From positions 248,001 to 312,000 of the forward strand of contig NZ_LGXZ01000002.1 of NCBI RefSeq assembly GCF_001238295.1: 64,000 bases of DNA, in the 5' to 3' direction. The notes under the pieces are model-generated. The model saw only the letters and a list, made by a program, of their open reading frames with translations. It did no database searches and was not told the origin of the DNA. The stretch is from Ruegeria sp. 6PALISEP08 (lineage in GTDB: Bacteria; Pseudomonadota; Alphaproteobacteria; Rhodobacterales; Rhodobacteraceae). Made by a program: the position numbers and the translations under genes. Shown piece by piece: positions 28,391 to 37,357 of the stretch (its first letter is position 1; every line of letters starts with the position of its first letter).

Positions 28391-28732
28391 ATGACTGAGA
28401 TCACGATCCGAAAAGCGCCAGGCAAATGGAGTGTCCGCTCGGGCGGTGCGATTCTGGGCGAAACAAACAATGCTCTGCAACTGCATGAAGGCGACAAGGA
28501 TCCTGTGATCTACTTCCCACGCAACGATATCGCGATGGCGTTTCTGGACCAGACTGACAAGGTGACCCACTGCCCCGGCAAGGGCGATGCGACCCATTTT
28601 TCCATCGTCAACAAATCATCCGTGACCAAAAACGCGGTCTGGAGCTATGAGAGCCCGATCCCGGCTGTGGTCGAGATCAAAGGTCATCTGGCGTTTTACC
28701 CGGTGGACTCGGTGAAGGTGGAGCAGATCTAG
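28391..28732 (+). CDS. DUF427 domain protein
   Basis: A 113-residue single-domain DUF427 protein. The family pattern is visible in VRSGGAILGETNNALQLHEGDKDPVIYFPRNDI, CPGKGDATHFSI and the closing HLAFYPVDSVKVE. A strong GGAAGGAAATGGA site precedes the ATG. The function of the family is not established. It lies 63 bp after the aminopeptidase gene and may be co-transcribed with it. Confidence 0.85.
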   Translation: MTEITIRKAPGKWSVRSGGAILGETNNALQLHEGDKDPVIYFPRNDIAMAFLDQTDKVTHCPGKGDATHFSIVNKSSVTKNAVWSYESPIPAVVEIKGHLAFYPVDSVKVEQI

Positions 28733-28795
28733 CGCAGCCTGAGACACATTGTGGGCCGCAGTTGACCTGTTGGTTATGAGGCGAACTGGTTTGAA

Positions 28796-30085
28796 TCAGA
28801 AGCCCGCGACCGGTTTGGGCTCTTGTTCGGCTGCTCTGCGGCGCGTGATCTCTTGTCGAATTAAACCGATATGCAATCGCGCGTCATATGCACCTTGACG
28901 GTAAGCAAGCGGTAACTTGAGGTTGGCAATGCTGGTGTCCAGCTCTTCGATGCTTTCCGCCACTGCATCCACGTCGCTTAGCGTCCGAGCCTGCCCCAAC
29001 TCTTCCTCAAGCGCTGCGATCCGCTGATAAAAACGCCAGACACGGCGTTTCTGGAACCACACATACCCGGATGGAACGATCCGCAAAAGCGGTGCGAGGA
29101 AAAGTAAAGGCAACAGTAACAAAAGAACACGACCAAACTGCGCAGCAATCCAATAGGGCAAAATGGAATGCAAAAAGTTTGGTCCGGAGTTTATCAGTTC
29201 CTCAGCAACTTCGTTTAATGGAGCCGGCGGAGACTCCGTTTTCGGGTATTCCCTTGAACCCTGCAGTATGTCGGGCTGTCCATGAATGATCTTAGCTGCG
29301 GTAACCAGCCGATCTGCGACGGCCGGGTGCAGATCAGGCCCGGCAATCATTGATGCCCTCAATGCAAGGATCTTTACATCCTCGGGCGGTCTTGGAGGAT
29401 CAAGAGTGATCGACCCAGCAGGCACGGTCACCGAACTCGCCCCTCGGAGCTTTAGTGCAAGCGCGTCGACCAAAGCCATAGGGACGAAGTTTATGTTAGG
29501 ATCAAAAATCGCGTCCATCAAATAGGGCGCATCCAGAGGTGCGACAAACAAAGCTGCATCAGCTTCGTTTGAATAGAGCGCATCGATGGCTTCTGAGCCA
29601 CCCGCATCTACCAGCGTGATTCCCGTGTCCTCAAGCTCTGCCGCTTCGATCAGGGAAATGGCAGCCGCGCGGGTTCCCGACCCTTCTACCCCAGCGGCAA
29701 GACGGATGCCCTCCCATTTCCCTGCATTTCCACCGATTGAGTTTGGCTTTCCGCGAAACACCACCATTGGTTCAAGAAAAATGGCTCCCAACGAATGCAA
29801 GTCACCATCTTGAGGAAGATCGAGACCACCTTGAACGAACGCGACATCGACGTCACCGGAAACAAGCTTCTCTATGTTCTCTACAGAACCTGCGGTCTCA
29901 ACCAAATCAATGTGAATGCCGTCTCGGGCCAGTTCTGCTTTGTAAAGTTGCCCGATCTGCCAATAGCCCCCTCCGCTCACACCGGTCGCAAGCCTTATGC
30001 TGCTTGGCGGTTTCAAACCAAGAATCAGAAACGCAATCATCCCGACAAACAGGATAGGAAGAAGAAGAAAGATGAATACACGCAT
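28796..30085 (-). CDS. TAXI-family TRAP transporter solute-binding protein with C-terminal membrane segment
   Basis: A 429-residue protein. An N-terminal hydrophobic segment (about 4-24) acts as signal or anchor. The TAXI-type solute-binding domain starts at IRLATGVSGGGYWQIGQLYKAEL and includes DVAFVQGG and VEGSGTRAAA. Unlike most TRAP receptors it has a second hydrophobic segment near 315-340 and a charged, coiled-coil-like C-terminal tail of ~85 residues, probably cytoplasmic. No TRAP membrane subunits are adjacent, so it may be a sensor or an orphan. GC is lower than in the neighbours. Confidence 0.8.
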   Translation of the reverse strand: MRVFIFLLLPILFVGMIAFLILGLKPPSSIRLATGVSGGGYWQIGQLYKAELARDGIHIDLVETAGSVENIEKLVSGDVDVAFVQGGLDLPQDGDLHSLGAIFLEPMVVFRGKPNSIGGNAGKWEGIRLAAGVEGSGTRAAAISLIEAAELEDTGITLVDAGGSEAIDALYSNEADAALFVAPLDAPYLMDAIFDPNINFVPMALVDALALKLRGASSVTVPAGSITLDPPRPPEDVKILALRASMIAGPDLHPAVADRLVTAAKIIHGQPDILQGSREYPKTESPPAPLNEVAEELINSGPNFLHSILPYWIAAQFGRVLLLLLPLLFLAPLLRIVPSGYVWFQKRRVWRFYQRIAALEEELGQARTLSDVDAVAESIEELDTSIANLKLPLAYRQGAYDARLHIGLIRQEITRRRAAEQEPKPVAGF

Positions 30086-30411
30086 GAATTCTCACATTCA
30101 GATGATGCGAACTGTTTCTTAAACCTCGCTTGTCCGCATTATTCGCGTCAACGAAAATCAATCGAGCGGAGCAGTGAATGACGCGTTAGGCGAAAAACCT
30201 GGCTGATCTTTGGCTGGCAGAATTGGGGCAACTTTGTTCGCACGAAAGCTCAGTCGGCCAGCAGCCGTTTCCAGAAAAACCTCATCAATCAACCGGCCGG
30301 TTCTTTTTTACTTGGCCACGGATCTTACGTCGGAACCCTCCTCACGCATCTGTGGTATGCAAGTGAGCGGTATTTACGGCACACTTCCTTCGGGTACTAC
30401 CGGAGGGTCTC
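30086..30411. other. Gene-free divergent promoter region
   Basis: No gene is supported in these 326 bp. A 12-bp palindrome AACCGGCCGGTT (30291-30302) is followed by CTTTTTT, which could be a weak terminator for plus-strand transcription or an operator. ACCGGAGGG just before 30412 is the ribosome site of the DUF3179 gene. Confidence 0.4.
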
Positions 30412-31779
30412 ATGTCGATTTCACGTCGCGGTTTTACAGGGCTGATTGGGGCCGGTGCACTTGCACCCGGCATGCTGTGGGCGCAGCAGGATCCGGTTCT
30501 AGAGGCATTGCGCAGCACACTGGACGGGCGCCGGACCGCGTTTGAGGACCAGATGGCTTACCTCAGGGATCGCGACCAGCCGGACGTTGTTCCCGGGTTG
30601 TTGACCGCGATGCGCTATGCAGATCGCCGACGGGATGAGATTGTCGAGGTGATGGAGGCCCTGACCGGACAGCGCTATGGTAACGACTGGTTCGAGTGGA
30701 TGCTGTGGCAAGAACGGAACTCGCAGATTGTCCCCCACCCCTCGCTGATCCCGTTCAAACGCGAAGTTCTGCTGCAGATCGATCCGAACTTCGATGTGTT
30801 CCTGCGGCCAGAATATCTGCAACGCGACCGGATGAAGATACGGCTGGAAGAAATCGCGTGGGGCGGGGTGCATAAGGATGGCATTCCTTCGCTGGACAAC
30901 CCGACCCTTATCTCGCCTTCGAATGCCGGATATCTGAAAGGCGACGATCTTGTTTTTGGCGTGGCCATCAACGGGGATGAGCGTGCCTATCCGCTTCGGA
31001 TTATGGGGTGGCACGAGATGTTCAACGAGGTGATCGGCGGTGTGCCCGTAGCGCTCGCTTATTGCACGCTCTGTGGATCGGGTATCTTGTTTGAAACACA
31101 GGTTTCGGGGCGACGAAAACCGTTCGTTTTCGGCTCGTCAGGTTTCCTCTATCGGTCGAACAAGCTGATGTTTGATCGCGAGACACATTCGCTGTGGAAT
31201 CAATACACCGGCAAACCTGTTGTGGGGCCCTTGGTGAACAGCGGGATCGCGTTGAAACAGCGCCCGGTGGTGATCACAACGTGGGACAGCTGGAAAAATT
31301 CGCACCCCAAAACGCGCGTCCTGTCGCTGAACACCGGGCATCGACGCAACTATGGCTCGGGGGTTGTGTACCGGGATTATTTCGCCTCAAGCGAGTTGAT
31401 GTTCCCCGCTGTAGTGGAAGAGTCACGACATCGGCAGAAAGACTACATTTTTGCCGTGCGTCAGTTCGGGGCCGCGCGGGCCTGGCCGCTGAAGGCATTT
31501 GAAAGCAAGCCGGTGATCAATGACGCCATTGCGCAGACACCGCTTGTTCTGATCGGCGATCCAAAGGAACGCAGCGTGCGCGCCTATGAGCGCAAGGGCC
31601 ATACGTTCAAAGCTACGCAAAGCGGTTTGCAGGATGGCGCGGGTCAAAGCTGGACCGTGACCGAAGACGCGTTGATCGGACCGGATGGCACGCGCTTGTC
31701 GCGGGTTGCAGGTCATATCTCGTACTGGTTTGCATGGGACAATTACTTGGGAGATGCCGCCAGCGTTTATGGCGGGTAA
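30412..31779 (+). CDS. DUF3179 domain protein, Tat-exported
   Basis: A 455-residue exported protein. The N-terminus SRRGFTGLIGAGALAPGMLWAQ is a twin-arginine signal with a likely cleavage after about residue 24. The mature part carries the DUF3179 signature: NGDERAYPLRIMGWHEMFNEVIGG, then VALAYCTLCGSGILFE, then the FGSSGFLYRSNKLMFDRETHSLWNQYTG block. The role is unknown; the conserved YCTLCGS cysteines and the Tat route suggest a bound metal or cofactor. The ribosome site CGGAGGG is strong. Confidence 0.85.
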   Translation: MSISRRGFTGLIGAGALAPGMLWAQQDPVLEALRSTLDGRRTAFEDQMAYLRDRDQPDVVPGLLTAMRYADRRRDEIVEVMEALTGQRYGNDWFEWMLWQERNSQIVPHPSLIPFKREVLLQIDPNFDVFLRPEYLQRDRMKIRLEEIAWGGVHKDGIPSLDNPTLISPSNAGYLKGDDLVFGVAINGDERAYPLRIMGWHEMFNEVIGGVPVALAYCTLCGSGILFETQVSGRRKPFVFGSSGFLYRSNKLMFDRETHSLWNQYTGKPVVGPLVNSGIALKQRPVVITTWDSWKNSHPKTRVLSLNTGHRRNYGSGVVYRDYFASSELMFPAVVEESRHRQKDYIFAVRQFGAARAWPLKAFESKPVINDAIAQTPLVLIGDPKERSVRAYERKGHTFKATQSGLQDGAGQSWTVTEDALIGPDGTRLSRVAGHISYWFAWDNYLGDAASVYGG

Positions 31780-31782
31780 CGC

Positions 31783-33468
31783 TTAGGAATGCTCCTCTGC
31801 CGCCGTTGCAGCCAAAGCTCGGTTATACGCCTTGAGCGCGTCAACGTGATAGAGCGCCCCTACGGGCGTCTCTGATCCATCCGATTCGATAATGACAACC
31901 GGGATACAAGGGATGTCATCATGAGCAAAATAGGGCATCGCGGCTTCCAACGTGGCGCTGGCTTGAATGCACATGCCCTGCTCGATCAATTCCAGGGCCT
32001 GTTCCTTTGTAATCGAACGCGGATCGCCGATGGGGCGCATCACCGCCCCGGCGCGCAGCATGGCCAAAAGGTAAGCCTGCGGTCCGGCAGCCAGATGAAC
32101 ATCACGCCGTTCCAGCTGTGTCAGGAAGAAAGACCGGTCCACAAGACGCGAGGCCAGTGCCGTGGACATGGAAACCGTCACCATCACGGCAAGACCGATC
32201 TGCCAGTCACCAGTCAGTTCAAAAACAATCAGTGTGGTTGAGATAGGGGCGCCCAGAACCGCCGCAGCTACAGCACCCATTCCGGCAAAGGCATAAAGCG
32301 TGTGGGTGCCGGAGACATCCGGCAACAACCCTGTGGCGATCAGACCAAAGGCCAGTCCCGTCAGCGCACCTACCATCAGAGAAGGAGAGAACACCCCACC
32401 CCCCATGCGCCCGCCCATGGTAATCGCCACCGCAACTGTCTTGGTCACCGCAAACAGAATGGCCGTGGTCAGCACTAAATCACCGGTCAGGGCGCGAATT
32501 GTCGTCTCATACCCCACGCCGATGATATGCGGGAACCAGATTGCCATCAGCCCCAGCATCGCGCCAGACACCGCCGGGCGCAGCCAAGCCGGGATGGACA
32601 GGCGGTTCTGGATATGGCTGCCGATATCCTCGGCAAAAAAGATTGACCGCATCAGCAGCAGTGCGACAAAGCCGCAGATCAGGCCAAGGATCAGGAATGC
32701 CGGAAGCTCGACATAGAATTGCAGCGATCCCGGCGTCTCCAGTGTGAATTCGGTAACGTCGCCATATTCCAGCCGGTTGATCACCGTTCCGGCAACCGAG
32801 GCGATGACGATTGGTGCAAAGGCATGAACCGCAAAATGGCGCAGCACAACCTCGAGCGCGAACAAAGCCCCGGCGATGGGTGCGTTGAAGCTGGCTGATA
32901 CGGCGGCTGCGACCGCACAGCCCAGCAGGTCGCGGCCCGTGATCCCATCCGCGTGAATGCGGTTGCTGACCCATGTGGAGATGACACCGGCCATATGCAC
33001 CACAGGGCCTTCGCGCCCTGTTGACCCCCCGGAACTGAGCGTGATCAGCGAAGCAAAAAACGAAGCGATGCCCGCCTTGACCTCGACTCGCCCGTCAGTG
33101 ACCGCAGAGCCTTCGATGACATCAGCTACGGACCGTACACGCCCGTCATTGGTGAACTGGTTCAAGATCACGCCCACAACCAGACCACCGATGATGGGAA
33201 TGATCAGGACCATGAACCAGGGTAGTTTTTCGGCATGGCTGTGCAGCAGCAGGATATCATCGGTGTCATAAAGATAAGCCTGCAAGCCTCGGATGGCTTT
33301 ACGGAAACCAAGCGCCATGAACCCTGCAGCGATACCGATGGCCAGTGCGATGAACCAGAACTGGATCTGGCTTGGACCCCGATGCAGCATCACCCGCCAC
33401 GCATCCTTGATCGCGGCCAGAGCCTGATTGAACTGGTTGCGCAGAACGGTGCGGGTCGATTGGGTCAT
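31783..33468 (-). CDS. ClC-type chloride channel/antiporter with C-terminal CBS region
   Basis: A 561-residue membrane protein with 10 or more helices. The ClC motif GREGP is at 151-155 with the gating glutamate Glu153, which is usual for H+/Cl- exchangers. The GMGAVAAAVLGAPISTTLIVFELTGDW helix (about 385-411) is also typical. The region aligned to the first selectivity motif GSGIP reads GRVRS (about 109-113), so anion selection may differ. The C-terminal ~95 residues look like a CBS-type regulatory pair, only partly conserved. It ends 4 bp from the DUF3179 gene, convergently. Confidence 0.9.
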   Translation of the reverse strand: MTQSTRTVLRNQFNQALAAIKDAWRVMLHRGPSQIQFWFIALAIGIAAGFMALGFRKAIRGLQAYLYDTDDILLLHSHAEKLPWFMVLIIPIIGGLVVGVILNQFTNDGRVRSVADVIEGSAVTDGRVEVKAGIASFFASLITLSSGGSTGREGPVVHMAGVISTWVSNRIHADGITGRDLLGCAVAAAVSASFNAPIAGALFALEVVLRHFAVHAFAPIVIASVAGTVINRLEYGDVTEFTLETPGSLQFYVELPAFLILGLICGFVALLLMRSIFFAEDIGSHIQNRLSIPAWLRPAVSGAMLGLMAIWFPHIIGVGYETTIRALTGDLVLTTAILFAVTKTVAVAITMGGRMGGGVFSPSLMVGALTGLAFGLIATGLLPDVSGTHTLYAFAGMGAVAAAVLGAPISTTLIVFELTGDWQIGLAVMVTVSMSTALASRLVDRSFFLTQLERRDVHLAAGPQAYLLAMLRAGAVMRPIGDPRSITKEQALELIEQGMCIQASATLEAAMPYFAHDDIPCIPVVIIESDGSETPVGALYHVDALKAYNRALAATAAEEHS

Positions 33469-33568
33469 TGGCCCTCGGGGATCATCACTTACACCTTAGT
33501 AAGCCACGGAGCGCCCATATAAAAGTGAGATAGCGACAGTGTGAGCATCAATTCACGCCATAGGCACG

Positions 33569-35218
33569 TCAGGTCTGCAGCAAGGCCCGGGCGGCAGCGC
33601 GCGCTTCTTCGGTTATGCTGTCGCCTGCCACCATGCGCGCGATCTCGTCCACACGGTCCGGTTCGGCCAAGGGAATAACGGTGGACAGGGTTTGCCCCTC
33701 TGTCACATGTTTCTGCACACGCCAGTGATGCGCGGCGCGGGCGGCCACTTGGGGGGAATGGGTGACAACCAGCACCTGCCCGCCCTGTGCCAGCGATGCC
33801 AGCCTGCGTCCAACCGCATCCGCCGTAGCGCCGCCAACACCGCGGTCGATCTCGTCAAAAATCATCGTACGGGCGCTGTCATCCCCTGTCAGGCAGACCT
33901 TGAGCGCCAGCAGAAAGCGGCTGAGCTCGCCCCCCGAAGCGATCTTGTTCAGCGGCCCTGCCGGAGCACCGGGATTGGTGGCCACGGTGAAGGCCACCGC
34001 GTCGGTGCCCTCGGGGCCCGGCTCAGACGGGGTGACTTCGGTTTCGAACACAGCGCGTTCCATCTTGAGTGGGGCGAGTTCGGCCATGACGGCCGTGTCC
34101 AACCGCCCTGCTGCGGCAGTACGGGCTGCGCTGAGCGCGGCGGCGACAGTCTCATAGGCAGCCTTCGCCGTGTCCACGGCTGCACGTTTATCTGCCAGAT
34201 CGGCATCACCTGCATCCAAGCGATTCAGGCGATCGCGCAGCGTTTCGGCAAAAACCCCCAGCTCATCCGGAGTCACGTCATGCTTGCGGGCCAGCGCACG
34301 GATGGCAAACAGGCGTTCCTCGGCCTGTTCCAGTTCCGCCGGGTTGAAGTCCAACGCCTGAAGGCAGGCGTTTACACCGTCCTGCGCCTCACCCAGTTCG
34401 ATCATTGCACGCCCCAACGCGGCAATCGGATCCTCCAATTGGCCACCCGCATTGTCAGACGCACCTTCCAGCCAGCGGATGGCGTCGGACATCGCCCCTT
34501 CGGCCCCATCGCCGGACAGCAAGGCAAAGGCACGCGCAACTTCGTCGCGGATACGCTCGGCCCCTTGCATCATGCGGCGGCGAGCATCCAGTTCGGCGTC
34601 TTCACCGGGTTGTGGATCCAACTGGTCCAGTTCGGCCACAGCGTGGCGCAGGAATTCTTCTTCGCTGCGGACAACCGCCAGAGCGGCCTCTGTCTCAGCC
34701 AGGGCTTTGCGTGTGCGCGACATTTCAGTCCAGGCCGCGCGGACCTTGGCCAGTTGGTCCGAGACCCCGGCGAAGTCGTCCAGCATCGCCCGGTGACCGC
34801 GCGGGTTCAGCAGCCCTCGGTCGTCATGCTGGCCGTGCAGTTCGATCAGAGTCTCGGAGAGCGCCCGCAATACCTCGCCCGAGCAGCGGCGGTCATTGAC
34901 CCAAGCAGTCTTGCGCCCCTCGGCGGTGTTGACGCGGCGCAGAATCAGTTCTTCACCACCCGGGAGGCCAGCTTCGGCCAGAATCGCATGAGCTGGATGG
35001 TCGGTGGAGAGTTCAAACTCGGCGACAACTTCGCCCTGTGCAGAACCTTGCCGCACCAATTCGGCCCGTCCGCGCCAGCCCAGCACGAAACCCAGCGAAT
35101 CCAGAAGAATCGACTTGCCCGCACCGGTCTCGCCCGTCAACGCGTTCAGCCCCGGTTGGAACGTCAGCTCCAACCGATCGATGATCAGCATGTCGCGGAT
35201 ATCAAGGGCGCGTAGCAT
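33569..35218 (-). CDS. recN: DNA repair protein RecN
   Basis: A 549-residue SMC-like ATPase that holds DNA ends during double-strand-break repair. The Walker A GETGAGKS is at 29-36. The ABC signature lies in SGGELSRFLLALK, and Walker B is in MIFDEIDRGVGG. The central region is coiled coil. ATG at 35218 (MLRALDIRDML) is chosen over a TTG eight codons upstream. It follows bamD with a 36-bp gap, so the two are probably co-transcribed. Confidence 0.96.
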   Translation of the reverse strand: MLRALDIRDMLIIDRLELTFQPGLNALTGETGAGKSILLDSLGFVLGWRGRAELVRQGSAQGEVVAEFELSTDHPAHAILAEAGLPGGEELILRRVNTAEGRKTAWVNDRRCSGEVLRALSETLIELHGQHDDRGLLNPRGHRAMLDDFAGVSDQLAKVRAAWTEMSRTRKALAETEAALAVVRSEEEFLRHAVAELDQLDPQPGEDAELDARRRMMQGAERIRDEVARAFALLSGDGAEGAMSDAIRWLEGASDNAGGQLEDPIAALGRAMIELGEAQDGVNACLQALDFNPAELEQAEERLFAIRALARKHDVTPDELGVFAETLRDRLNRLDAGDADLADKRAAVDTAKAAYETVAAALSAARTAAAGRLDTAVMAELAPLKMERAVFETEVTPSEPGPEGTDAVAFTVATNPGAPAGPLNKIASGGELSRFLLALKVCLTGDDSARTMIFDEIDRGVGGATADAVGRRLASLAQGGQVLVVTHSPQVAARAAHHWRVQKHVTEGQTLSTVIPLAEPDRVDEIARMVAGDSITEEARAAARALLQT

Positions 35219-35254
35219 CCGGTCGTTAGCGTCCCAGACCAAAGGCCATGGCGA

Positions 35255-36097
35255 TTACAACCACTCACCTTTGATGGTTTGACGATAGATCGTGTTCAGC
35301 CAGTTGTTTCCACGGCTCTTGAGTTTCAGCCCGCGCGAGGTCAGCAGCTTATAGGCATCGTCATACCATTCCGTGGATTGATAGTTATATCCAAGGATTG
35401 CCCCCGCAGACTGCGCTTCATCCAGCAGGCCGAGGGACAGATAAGCCTCGACCAGACGATACAGCGCTTCGGCGGTATGAGAGGTGGTCTGGAAGTCTTC
35501 GACGACAACGCGGAATCGGTTGATCGCCGCGATGTAGTGATCCTGACGCAGGTAATAGCGCCCAATCTCCATCTCCTTGCCGGCAAGATGGTCGAAAGCC
35601 AGATCGAATTTCAGAACCGCCGAGGTGGCGTATTCGCTGTCAGGGTAGACCTCGATCACAGTGCGCAACGATTGCAGCGCCTGGAAGGTCAGGCCCTGAT
35701 CGCGACCAACCTCATCGATCTGGTCATAGTAGCTGAGCGCCAGCAGGTATTGCGCGTAGGCTGCGTCTTCATCCGTCGGGTAGAAGTCGATATAGCGCTG
35801 CGCTGCGGCCCGGCTTTCTTCGTAGTTCTTGTCCGAATGGAATGAAAACGCCTGCATGATCAGCGCGCGTTTGGCCCAATCGGAATAAGGATACAGACGT
35901 TCGACTTCCGAGAAGTACCACGCTGCATCGTCCGAGCGATTCTGCGACAGTTCGTATTCACCACGCGTAAAAATCTGCTCGGGCGTGAACCCTTCCAGAT
36001 TCTGATCGCGGTCAGCGCCTTTGCTACTGCATGCTGTCAAAACTGCTGCCAGAAGAATCGCACCTGCGAACCTGACTGCCGCTTTGCTGCCAACCAT
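35255..36097 (-). CDS. bamD: Outer membrane assembly lipoprotein BamD
   Basis: A 280-residue lipoprotein of the BAM complex that folds outer-membrane beta-barrels. The signal peptide ends in the lipobox LTAC with the acylated Cys23. TPR repeats follow, starting TPEQIFTRGEYELSQNRSDDAAWYF and including VERLYPYSDWAKRALIMQAF. ATG at 36097 has AAGGA 8 nt upstream; the longer open frame starts before the signal sequence. It sits between lpxC and recN, joining outer-membrane biogenesis to the cell wall cluster. Confidence 0.94.
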   Translation of the reverse strand: MVGSKAAVRFAGAILLAAVLTACSSKGADRDQNLEGFTPEQIFTRGEYELSQNRSDDAAWYFSEVERLYPYSDWAKRALIMQAFSFHSDKNYEESRAAAQRYIDFYPTDEDAAYAQYLLALSYYDQIDEVGRDQGLTFQALQSLRTVIEVYPDSEYATSAVLKFDLAFDHLAGKEMEIGRYYLRQDHYIAAINRFRVVVEDFQTTSHTAEALYRLVEAYLSLGLLDEAQSAGAILGYNYQSTEWYDDAYKLLTSRGLKLKSRGNNWLNTIYRQTIKGEWL

Positions 36098-36223
36098 ACC
36101 GCCCATCCTTGTCGTCTTACTTAATGGGGCTCGCCCCGAATTGAGCCATGGTCTAGCACAGAAAATTCCGGTGCAAAACGCCTTATGCAACTTCTGGCGT
36201 AAATGTCGTCAGAGTTGATCGGC

Positions 36224-37144
36224 TCAGGCAACTTCGGGAATTTCGTTCACGATCAACCCTTGCCCCGGCAGTCGTGCGGCCTGTTGCGGCGTGCACAGAA
36301 CCGGACGCACGGCACCCGGCGTTTCAAACAGGTTGCGCAACAAGGTGTTGGTCAGGGAATGGCCCGACTTGTTACCGGTGAAGTGGCCCAGAATCGGACC
36401 ACCTGCCAGATAAAGATCGCCCAGTGCATCCAGCATCTTGTGACGCACAGCTTCGTCCGCACGGCGGAAGCCGCCGGGCGTCAGCACCTCGTCGCCCTGA
36501 ACAACAACGGCATTGTCCAGCGTACCACCCAAGGCCAGACCGTTGGCACGCATGGCTTCGACATCGGTGCGACGGCAGAACGTACGGCAATCGCTGAGTT
36601 CGCGTGCAAAAGAACCGTTGCGCATATCCAGCGTTTTCGTCTGGCTGCCGATGGCGCTGTCTTCGAAATCGATGTGGAAGTCGATGATCAGGCCGTCCGC
36701 AGGCACGATGCTGGCGTCTGCGCCTTCGCGTGACGCGGTCACGGGTTTCAGAACTTCATAGGCTAGAACCGGGCTGGCCTGGCGGCGCACGCCCTTGGCC
36801 ATGATTCCGCGCACGAAATCGATCGACGACCCATCCATAATCGGAACTTCGGGACCGTCAATCTCGATCAACGCGTTGTGGACACCACAACCGGCCAGCG
36901 CAGCCATGATATGTTCGATGGTGGAGACCGATACACCCGCCTCATTTACCAGGCGGGTGCAGAGCGGCGTACGCTCGACCGCATGGTAGATAGCAGGGAT
37001 CATTGCATCGCCCAGATGAATATCCGTCCGTTTGAACCAGATTCCGTGACCGACGGCAGCGGGCTTGAGAACCATGGTGGCGGGTTGGCCGCCGTGCAGC
37101 CCAACGCCTTTGAACGTGACCGGAGATTTGAGCGTATGTTGCAA
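36224..37144 (-). CDS. lpxC: UDP-3-O-acyl-N-acetylglucosamine deacetylase
   Basis: A 306-residue zinc deacetylase that commits lipid A synthesis. Family motifs are FKGVGLHGG at the start, the STIEHIMAALAG zinc histidine, the DGSSIDFV loop, and HKMLDALGDLYLAGGPILGHFTGNKSGH with the other ligands and catalytic residues. TTG at 37144 (reading MQHTLKSPVTF) is chosen: it has CCGAGG 7 nt upstream and gives the family's usual length. It follows ftsZ after a terminator hairpin. Confidence 0.95.
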   Translation of the reverse strand: MQHTLKSPVTFKGVGLHGGQPATMVLKPAAVGHGIWFKRTDIHLGDAMIPAIYHAVERTPLCTRLVNEAGVSVSTIEHIMAALAGCGVHNALIEIDGPEVPIMDGSSIDFVRGIMAKGVRRQASPVLAYEVLKPVTASREGADASIVPADGLIIDFHIDFEDSAIGSQTKTLDMRNGSFARELSDCRTFCRRTDVEAMRANGLALGGTLDNAVVVQGDEVLTPGGFRRADEAVRHKMLDALGDLYLAGGPILGHFTGNKSGHSLTNTLLRNLFETPGAVRPVLCTPQQAARLPGQGLIVNEIPEVA

Positions 37145-37311
37145 AATGGGCCTCGGTGAGCAGTGTCCAGCCTGCGAGGGCTGTGTTGGACACTCAGTTA
37201 AGGAAGCCTGCGTCAAGGCTCAACTCACTCTTTGTAACCGAATGAAACATGTATGTAACAGATCGGCAAAACCCTGCTTACATCTTCGTAAGATACCATT
37301 TTCAAACAATA

Positions 37312-37333
37312 AAGGGCCGCTGAGAAGCGGCCC
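37312..37333 (-). terminator. Intrinsic terminator after ftsZ
   Basis: GGGCCGCT (37314-37321) and AGCGGCCC (37326-37333) form a perfect 8-bp stem with a 4-nt loop. On the minus strand it is followed by TTTATTG. It lies 25 bp past the ftsZ stop codon, so it should separate ftsZ from lpxC at least partly. Confidence 0.65.
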
Positions 37334-37357
37334 TGTGAGTGGATTTTGTTACCGCGA

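Noticed and set aside
30210-30545. A 111-codon plus-strand frame before the DUF3179 gene
   Set aside because: It overlaps the Tat signal of the real gene in another frame and shows no coding signature.
33692-35215. A 507-codon open frame antisense to recN
   Set aside because: Shadow of recN; the minus strand has Walker A, the ABC signature and Walker B.
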